This document shows, one piece after another, positions 59,182 through 64,000 of a stretch of 64,000 nucleotides of DNA. Numbering within the stretch: position 1 is the stretch's first letter; the number at the start of each line of letters is the position of its first letter. Origin of the DNA: an uncultured Dehalococcoidia bacterium (lineage in GTDB: Bacteria > Chloroflexota > Dehalococcoidia > Dehalococcoidales > UBA1222); contig CAIMVG010000009.1 in assembly GCA_903844845.1 (NCBI GenBank), positions 1-64,000 on the forward strand, written 5' to 3'. The translations under genes and the position numbers were made by a program. A model generated the notes under the pieces. The model did not search any database. It saw only the letters and a list, made by a program, of their open reading frames with translations, and had not been told where the DNA came from.

Positions 59182-59865
59182 CTAGTTTGTTTTTTTTAGC
59201 AAGAGACATATATTGCGTGAAAAAGAGCGCATGGGGCAACTATAACGGCTTTCTGGGAAGGATTTCATGACTTCGAAACCCGTTTGCCGCGCCATGTGTT
59301 TTAACTCTCCGAAAGTGAAGAGATAATAGTAGCGCTCCACGATTTCCTTTCCCACCTTGAAAGGAACAATGACCTCTTTGGACTTCATCAGGAAACGCGG
59401 TTGGCACTTGTTCCAGACGGTGACGAAAGCTTCGGCGCCGGGTTTGAGTACCCGTTTCAATTCAGACAATGCTTTCATCTGATCCTCGTGCCCCTTGAGA
59501 TGGTGCAGCGAAGCGACTGAAACCGCAAAATCAAAACTGTCTGAACCAAACGGCAGGCGCCGCATGTCCGCTTGGATAAAGCGTGCCGAGAAACCATGCT
59601 TTTTTGAGAATTTATCGGCTAGCTTGAGCATACCGGCAGAATAGTCTACCCCTACCATTTCGAAACCTTCTTTGAAAGGCAAGAAATCCGCTCCGTGACC
59701 ACACCCAAGGTTAAGGAGTTTGCCTTTTTGCCAACGCGAGGCCAGTTCTTCGAGTTCTGTTTTAAAAATTGTGTAGTGGCGGAAGTTGTACCAGGCGGGC
59801 GCGATGGCGTCGAATGTGGAGGAAGGGGATTCCGGGTTGTCTTTTGATTTACTCATATCACCCAT
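59182..59865 (-). CDS. Class I SAM methyltransferase, Trm9-like
   Basis: A 227-residue methyltransferase. SAM motif I is LNLGCGHGAD (51-60), the acidic residue of motif II lies in VGVDYS, and motif IV is FDFAVSVASLHHL (111-123). The C-terminal part has VIVPFKV and RYYYLFTFGELK (178-189). The pair FDFA-S-A--HH and RYYxLxxxGEL is what I recall from eukaryotic and archaeal Trm9/ALKBH8 enzymes, which methylate cm5U in tRNA anticodons. It is divergent from elp3, which makes cm5U, so a shared pathway is likely. A generic small-molecule methyltransferase is the alternative. ATG at 59865 or 59856. Confidence 0.78.
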   Translation of the reverse strand: MGDMSKSKDNPESPSSTFDAIAPAWYNFRHYTIFKTELEELASRWQKGKLLNLGCGHGADFLPFKEGFEMVGVDYSAGMLKLADKFSKKHGFSARFIQADMRRLPFGSDSFDFAVSVASLHHLKGHEDQMKALSELKRVLKPGAEAFVTVWNKCQPRFLMKSKEVIVPFKVGKEIVERYYYLFTFGELKHMARQTGFEVMKSFPESRYSCPMRSFSRNICLLLKKTN

Positions 59866-59944
59866 CGGAGGCAGCCTGAATTTAACGCAACCGGTTTGTA
59901 GCTATTTTCCTAAACTGATAGACTTACAAGAAGGTATATATTAC

Positions 59945-61333
59945 ATGAGAAAATTATCGCGCACAATATCAGGTGTGACCCCTGTGGCGGTGATGGCCAA
60001 AGCCTGCGGCTGCCCGGGACATTGCATATATTGTCCCACCTATAGTGCTACTCCGCAGAGTTATACTCCGGAATCGCCTTCAGTAATACGCGCGAGAGCC
60101 TGCGATTATGATGCCTACCGGCAGGTTGACCGGCGCATATTCGTCCTTTCCGATATGGGTCATCCGACCGACAAAATCGAAATAATAGTCATGGGGGGCA
60201 CATTTTTAGCCACCTCAGTCGATTATCAATACCAGTTTATCAAGGATTGTTATGATGCTGTCAACGGTACACCTTCTTCCTCACTGGCCGAAGCGCAAAA
60301 GATAAATGAGACCGCTGCGCGACGTTGCGTGGGGCTCTGTATCGAAACACGGCCTGATGTTTGCGGCGAAGTCGAAGTAGCACGCATGGTTGATTTTGGC
60401 ACCACGCGTGTTGAGCTTGGCGTACAGGTTTTGGATGACCGTATATACGAAGAGGTGAGAAGGGGGCATTCGGTGGCCGATGTGGTGCGCGCCACTGCTA
60501 TCCTCAAGCGCGCCGGTTTGAAGGTCCATTATCATATGATGCAGGGGCTCCCTGGTTCTACTGCTGAACACGACCTGGAAATGTCGCGTGAACTTTACGA
60601 AAACTCCGATTACAGGCCGGATGGCCTCAAGATATACCCGACAATGGTCGTCGAGGGAACTGTGCTTGAACAATGGTTCAAACAGGGTAAATACCGCCCT
60701 TACCCGGCCGACGTCATGATAAATCTGATGGCCGAGATTAAGGCGATAGTACCCCCATACGTGAGGATATCACGCGTCCTGAGGGACATACCGCCCCAAT
60801 ATATCGTGGGCGGGCTCAAGGAGTCGGTTCGTTCCACCGTCAAAGAAGTGATGAGTGCCAACGGAACTGCCTGCCGCTGCATCCGTTGCCGGGAATATGG
60901 GCACCGCCTGAAAGCAGGCTGGAAGCCCGAGGAACCAAAGCTTTTAAGACTGGATTATGAGGCCTCGGGGGGGCATGAGATATTCCTGTCTTTCGAAGAT
61001 GAAAACAGGATACTTTTCGGGCTTTTGCGCCTGAGGATTGAAGAACATGCGATCCAGCCGCCGGGCTTCGTTTCGCCTTTGGCTTTCGTGAGAGAATTGC
61101 ACGTGTATGGCGGGGAATTGGCATTGGGGGAACGTGTGGAAAAGGCGGCGCAGCATCACGGATTTGGAAAAGCGCTACTGGCAGAAGCTGAAAGGATTTC
61201 TTCAGAAGAGTTTGGGGCGGGTTCAATTGCGATACTTAGTGGTGTCGGGGCGAGGCGGTACTATTCCGACCAGGGTTACCGGTTAGAGTTTGGTTATATG
61301 ATAAAGGATTTGCGCCTAGGTCGTCCCATCTAG
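59945..61333 (+). CDS. elp3: tRNA carboxymethyluridine synthase Elp3
   Basis: A 462-residue fusion of a radical SAM domain and a C-terminal acetyltransferase. It starts MRKLSRTISGVTPVAVMAK and carries the 4Fe-4S cluster CPGHCIYC (C23, C27, C30), CIETRPD and LGVQVLDD; the zinc or tRNA-binding cysteines CRCIRC follow, and a GNAT-like domain (about 345-460) ends the protein (LAILSGVGARRYY-type). Bacterial Elp3 of Dehalococcoides is a well-known model and this protein is very close to it. It makes 5-carboxymethyluridine at tRNA wobble position 34 from acetyl-CoA. The ATG at 59945 is chosen because the known N terminus begins there. Confidence 0.95.
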   Translation: MRKLSRTISGVTPVAVMAKACGCPGHCIYCPTYSATPQSYTPESPSVIRARACDYDAYRQVDRRIFVLSDMGHPTDKIEIIVMGGTFLATSVDYQYQFIKDCYDAVNGTPSSSLAEAQKINETAARRCVGLCIETRPDVCGEVEVARMVDFGTTRVELGVQVLDDRIYEEVRRGHSVADVVRATAILKRAGLKVHYHMMQGLPGSTAEHDLEMSRELYENSDYRPDGLKIYPTMVVEGTVLEQWFKQGKYRPYPADVMINLMAEIKAIVPPYVRISRVLRDIPPQYIVGGLKESVRSTVKEVMSANGTACRCIRCREYGHRLKAGWKPEEPKLLRLDYEASGGHEIFLSFEDENRILFGLLRLRIEEHAIQPPGFVSPLAFVRELHVYGGELALGERVEKAAQHHGFGKALLAEAERISSEEFGAGSIAILSGVGARRYYSDQGYRLEFGYMIKDLRLGRPI

Positions 61334-61971
61334 CCTGACCGGGTTACCTGTTTATAGATAATATACGAATAAATCAATGTCACAAAGGTCACCGTTAAAA
61401 TTGGCAACATAATGAATATGATGGCGTACTTCGGCCATATTGCTCCCAGGGACGACAACACACCGGCTGCAATGAATAACTTGCCCCCCAAGGAATGTGT
61501 TCTATTCCAGACTTCGTCGTTCGCCAGCGTCCATGGGGTGCGTATGCCAATCATGTAATTCCGTTTGGCATTCCTTATCATGATGCCGATATAAATGAAC
61601 AGTATCCCCATTGCTGGCATCAGTGCCTGGGTGAAATCGAATACAACGTTCTTGTTCCATAGGATTGTCAAAATATAAAGGTATTCGAAAAACAAGAGAA
61701 AAAGAACGATGAACCAGTCAAAGTAAAGGCGGAATTTCGCTATGTTGGCCTTGAGAGGGTCGATTACAGGGATAGCCAGAAAAAGCGCCGTCAATGTAGT
61801 GGCGATGAACGGCAACAGGAACAAACCTAAAAATCTCGAAGTGTACCCATTGACTGCTCCAGATGAATCCCAGTGAGAGGCCATGCGAGCCGGCATCTGC
61901 TGGTAAAAGACTAAAGCGGTAACATAAAACGAAAGCAGAAGGACAAGGCTTATCCATTTGCTAGCTTTCAA
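61330..61971 (-). CDS. SdpI/DUF1648 family membrane protein
   Basis: A 213-residue membrane protein with about six helices. The N-terminal DUF1648 part has YQQMPARMASHWDSSGAVNGY (about 24-44 in pieces) and the second half has the SdpI pattern RNYMIGIRTPWTLANDEVWNRTH, split as RNYMIGIRTPWTL (about 137-149). In Bacillus, SdpI is the immunity protein against a toxic peptide and signals to a repressor. No toxin is encoded nearby, so the role here is unknown. It is convergent with elp3 (4-bp overlap). Confidence 0.88.
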   Translation of the reverse strand: MKASKWISLVLLLSFYVTALVFYQQMPARMASHWDSSGAVNGYTSRFLGLFLLPFIATTLTALFLAIPVIDPLKANIAKFRLYFDWFIVLFLLFFEYLYILTILWNKNVVFDFTQALMPAMGILFIYIGIMIRNAKRNYMIGIRTPWTLANDEVWNRTHSLGGKLFIAAGVLSSLGAIWPKYAIIFIMLPILTVTFVTLIYSYIIYKQVTRSG

Positions 61972-62010
61972 AGCGGCCTCCGTTTCTTGATATTTATATT
62001 TCTTTAGAGA

Positions 62011-62529
62011 TCAGGTTATCTTGTTGATTGCGTTTTGAAATTCGGACAGGTTAGAAAACGCACCGAGCTTGACGTACTGGATCGTGCCGGTTCTGGAGAT
62101 AAAAAAGGTCATCGGAATACCCGATACCCCGTAATTCAGCGCAGCCGACGAACCATTTAGAAGCACTGTGAAATCATAGATATTGGACTGCATAAAAGTT
62201 TTTAGAACCTGCGCTGTTTCGCCGGTATCAAGGGTCAGAAGAACCACCCCATCAGCTTTCGGCGCTTCCCGGGTGTATATTTGCTGAATTAGAGGAGACT
62301 CCTCTACGCAGTAATGTCAGGTAGTAGACCAGAAGTGCACTATCACCGGCCTGCCGAGGAAACCGGATAACGAAACGGTGTTGCCAACTAGGTCTTTAAG
62401 GACGAAATCCTGGGCGAGATTGCCTACCCGGTTTCCATAAGCGGTGCTCGAACCTGTCGCCTGGCAGCCAGGAACAATACTGAGCAATATGATACCAGCG
62501 AAAAATATGACCCAGAATTTCTTTAACAT
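62011..62529 (-). CDS. TlpA-like thioredoxin lipoprotein, putative selenoprotein (UxxC)
   Basis: A 172-residue protein if the in-frame TGA at 62317-62319 is read as selenocysteine (U71). It has a lipoprotein signal (IVPGC, C22), then the redoxin domain AQDFVLKDLVGNTVSLSGF, PVIVHFWSTT-U-HYC-VEESPLIQQ and, later, the cis-proline loop SGIPMTFFI. In TlpA/ResA the active site is FWATWCxxC; here the first cysteine is exactly the TGA and the second is C74. A hairpin 10 bases after TGA fits a bacterial SECIS. ATG at 62529, 17 bp after ccdA, suggests an operon in which CcdA would reduce it. If TGA is a true stop, the gene is a pseudogene. Confidence 0.82.
62290..62319 (-). promoter_or_regulatory. Putative bacterial SECIS element with its UGA
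   Basis: On the minus strand the UGA (62319-62317) is followed after ten bases by the hairpin TAGAGGA-GTC-TCCTCTA (62306-62290), with an extra CTG/CAG pairing outside an internal loop. The apical loop contains the GU that SelB-type bSECIS elements need, and lies about 17 bases from UGA, within the usual range. Confidence 0.72.
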
Positions 62530-62546
62530 AAACAGTATCTCTCTCG

Positions 62547-63233
62547 CTACCTGATATACAGGAGGCTTAATTTTCCGAATAATATGAGTATACCAGCAAT
62601 CAATAGGAGTGCTCCACTGGCGAAATACACCCATCGGCTGAATCCGCCTACACGTTTTAGAACGGGAGCGAGCGGAGTAAAAAATGCTCCCATTAAAAGA
62701 AACGGGAGACCGAGGCCGGACGAATACGCGGCGAGCAAAATCGCTCCTTTCCCGGCAGTTTCCGAATTGAGTGCGATGGTCAAAACGCTTGCCAATATGG
62801 GGCTGAGACAGGGGGTCCATGCAACGGTAAATGATGCGCCGATCACGAAAGAAGCTAGATAACCTCTTGTACGCACTATTTTTGGAGAGAATCGTTTTTC
62901 GAAATTCAGACTCGGGATGAAACCCGCACCCAGCATAAAGAGGCCGAGAAAGATTAGCAGTCCGCCTGATACCCGGCGGACCAGTGGTGAGGCAGGGTTG
63001 ATATTAATGCCTATAAGACCTGCCAGCGTCCCAGTGAGAGTAAAGATTGTAGCCATTCCCGCAACGAAACTGAGTGAATGCAGAAAGAGCGACCAACGGC
63101 CACCACGACCTTTTTCAAGTATTTCCGGCCCGGCAAGGCTTGCCATATAGATCGGCACCATGGGGAGAACGCACGGAGTGAAGAAAGAAGCGATTCCAGC
63201 CACAAAAGCCGCCCAGACGCTGACATCACTCAT
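62547..63233 (-). CDS. ccdA: CcdA-type thiol-disulfide membrane protein
   Basis: A 228-residue protein with six membrane helices. The two redox cysteines are C21 in FTPCVLPMVP and C142 in AWTPCLSPIL, one in each half of the inverted repeat, as in CcdA/ScoD-type carriers that move electrons from cytoplasmic thioredoxin to outside proteins. The ATG at 63233 is preferred; a start at 63308 would put 25 unusual residues before the first helix. A TATAAT lies just 10 bases upstream, so the message may be nearly leaderless. The next gene is the thioredoxin-like (putative selenoprotein) gene. Confidence 0.92.
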   Translation of the reverse strand: MSDVSVWAAFVAGIASFFTPCVLPMVPIYMASLAGPEILEKGRGGRWSLFLHSLSFVAGMATIFTLTGTLAGLIGININPASPLVRRVSGGLLIFLGLFMLGAGFIPSLNFEKRFSPKIVRTRGYLASFVIGASFTVAWTPCLSPILASVLTIALNSETAGKGAILLAAYSSGLGLPFLLMGAFFTPLAPVLKRVGGFSRWVYFASGALLLIAGILILFGKLSLLYIR

Positions 63234-63243
63234 AACGAGGTTA

Positions 63244-63249
63244 ATTATA
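63244..63249 (-). promoter_or_regulatory. ccdA -10 element
   Basis: On the minus strand TGTTATAAT is an extended -10 element (TATAAT at 63249-63244). The transcript would begin only 3-5 bases before the ccdA ATG, and no ribosome site is visible. Confidence 0.55.
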
Positions 63250-63370
63250 ACAGGAGAAAGGCGATGGGTGCAGTACGATGAAACAGGCAAACATTGGCAC
63301 GAATACATCTAGATTCTTCTGGTTGACATGGTCTTTTGTTTTGTAGTAGTCTGATTGAAATTGAATAGGC

Positions 63371-63508
63371 AACCCGAAACCCGCCGAACATCGGACGTAT
63401 ATGTTCAGGCAGGTCAGTCTGGAAGGCAAGTCGGTGAAATCCCGACACAGTACCGCCTGCTGTAATCCCGGTATAACCGGGCGAGTCAGAACGCCAGAAC
63501 TTCGGGTT
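63371..63508 (+). promoter_or_regulatory. Cobalamin riboswitch aptamer
   Basis: The closing stem P1 pairs AACCCGAA (63371-63378) with TTCGGGTT (63501-63508). Inside lie the conserved blocks GGTGAAATCC (63433-63442), CACAGTACCGCCTGCTGTAA (to 63465) and the B12 box GAGTCAGAACGCC (63483-63495). It senses adenosyl- or related cobalamin. It precedes a btuF-like gene on the same strand, as expected. Confidence 0.93.
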
Positions 63509-63554
63509 CGTCTCCGCGGGACCAGGAGGTTAAGGCATGTTTATTTGACAGAGC

Positions 63555-63587
63555 AATCCCCTGCCCACGAGCAGGGGATTTTTATTT
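63555..63587 (+). terminator. Riboswitch-controlled terminator
   Basis: Stem AATCCCCTGC / GCAGGGGATT with a 6-base loop and TTTATT after it, located about 45 bases after the aptamer and 36 bases before the btuF-like start. It should stop transcription when B12 is bound. Confidence 0.88.
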
Positions 63588-63622
63588 CCCCAGGCTTACA
63601 TAAATTATGAGGAGTTGATACT

Positions 63623-64000
63623 TTGCGTAGAATCCGCTGTTTAGGACGAGTAAATGGCCGAGCGCTTATATTGAAACCGCTCGGCCTGTTGACTGTCATT
63701 ATCCTGATAGCATCTATTCTCTTGGGTACAGCTTGTACCAGAGCCACCGGAACAACCGGGCCTGCCCCTATCAGCACTACCTTTCCAATGGCCGTAATCG
63801 ATGACCTTGGGCAGACAATAAATCTTGACAAGGTCCCGCAGAGGATAATCTCTCTTTCCCCGAGCAATACCGAAATATTATTTGCCCTGGGTTTGGGAGA
63901 CAAGGTTGTTGGGGACACTATTTACGATGATTATCCCGCGGCTGCGGTTGACAAGCCCCATGTCGGAGGTTATGCGGACATCGACCTTGAAAAAGTCGTC
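63623..64000 (+). CDS. btuF: Cobalamin ABC transporter substrate-binding lipoprotein (partial)
   Basis: The first 126 codons of a BtuF-like protein; the gene runs out of the window. A hydrophobic signal (about 19-35) ends at a possible lipobox LGTAC, then a short linker and the domain start FPMAVIDDLGQTINLDKVPQRIISLSPSNTEILFALGLGDKVVG, split in the known way (DDLG, PQRIISL, PSNTEILFALG), typical of periplasmic-binding proteins for B12 or siderophores. The riboswitch marks it as a corrinoid carrier. The TTG start has GAGGAG upstream. The protein is tethered outside the membrane and would feed BtuCD, presumably encoded beyond the window. Confidence 0.92.
   Translation, partial: MRRIRCLGRVNGRALILKPLGLLTVIILIASILLGTACTRATGTTGPAPISTTFPMAVIDDLGQTINLDKVPQRIISLSPSNTEILFALGLGDKVVGDTIYDDYPAAAVDKPHVGGYADIDLEKVV

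Noticed and set aside
62317..62319. Simple pseudogene reading of the TGA
   Set aside because: Kept as the alternative, but the exact match to the catalytic Cys position and the SECIS-like hairpin favour selenocysteine.
62547..62820. N-terminal extension of the thioredoxin-like gene into ccdA
   Set aside because: The frame is open, but the lipoprotein signal begins at 62529, which sets the start.

Overview
The window looks like chromosomal DNA of an anaerobic or microaerophilic member of the Chloroflexota, most likely class Dehalococcoidia. The protein sequences suggest this: a bacterial Elp3 close to the one I recall from Dehalococcoides mccartyi, a DUF1015 protein of the kind found in that group, a class V aminotransferase next to serA, and a corrinoid-uptake lipoprotein under a B12 riboswitch. 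Many genes encode lipoproteins. The taxonomic call is an inference from remembered sequences, not from a search.

Layout. (1) 0-2.1 kb: a DHA2-type drug exporter with its MarR regulator. (2) 2.1-10.4 kb: an AT-rich accessory island, visibly different in base composition from both sides. It carries a SIR2-like/DUF262 gene pair, a divergent cytosine-5 DNA methyltransferase with its own N-terminal HTH and a palindromic operator candidate, an HNH nuclease, a T:G-mismatch-type glycosylase, a putative restriction nuclease and an unrecognised protein. (3) 10.4-23.2 kb: a region rich in short, modular, hairpin-forming repeats placed between a HicB/HicA toxin-antitoxin pair, uup, a DEAD-box helicase, LemA/YgcG-type membrane proteins, two small paralogues, a Hint-domain lipoprotein and an MFS exporter. 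(4) 23.2-32 kb: small zinc-ribbon and Fe-S proteins, a CoA-disulfide-reductase/rhodanese fusion, the amt-glnK ammonium module, and an anion/arsenite-type transporter. (5) 32-47.6 kb: ligA, DUF1015, several secreted or lipid-anchored proteins, one of them interrupted by a stop codon, a pdxT operon, an aminotransferase-serA serine operon, an SPFH protein, tyrS and ribF. (6) 47.6-55.8 kb: rpoB-rpoC under strong promoters. (7) 55.8-64 kb: ruvB-queH-rimI, small proteins, a divergent Trm9-like methyltransferase/elp3 pair, an SdpI-like protein, ccdA followed by a TlpA-like thioredoxin that appears to be a selenoprotein, and a cobalamin riboswitch with terminator in front of a truncated btuF-like gene.

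The most interesting points are these. The in-frame UGA in the TlpA-like gene lies exactly at the first cysteine of the CxxC motif and is followed by a SECIS-like hairpin. The SIR2-DUF262 operon in the island is a candidate defence system. The island combines a 5mC methyltransferase with a glycosylase suited to repair deaminated 5mC. The elp3/Trm9-like pair suggests a bacterial route to methylated cm5U-type wobble uridines. The secreted Hint-domain lipoprotein and the covarying hairpin repeats are further leads. No tRNA, rRNA, CRISPR array, transposase or integrase was seen.
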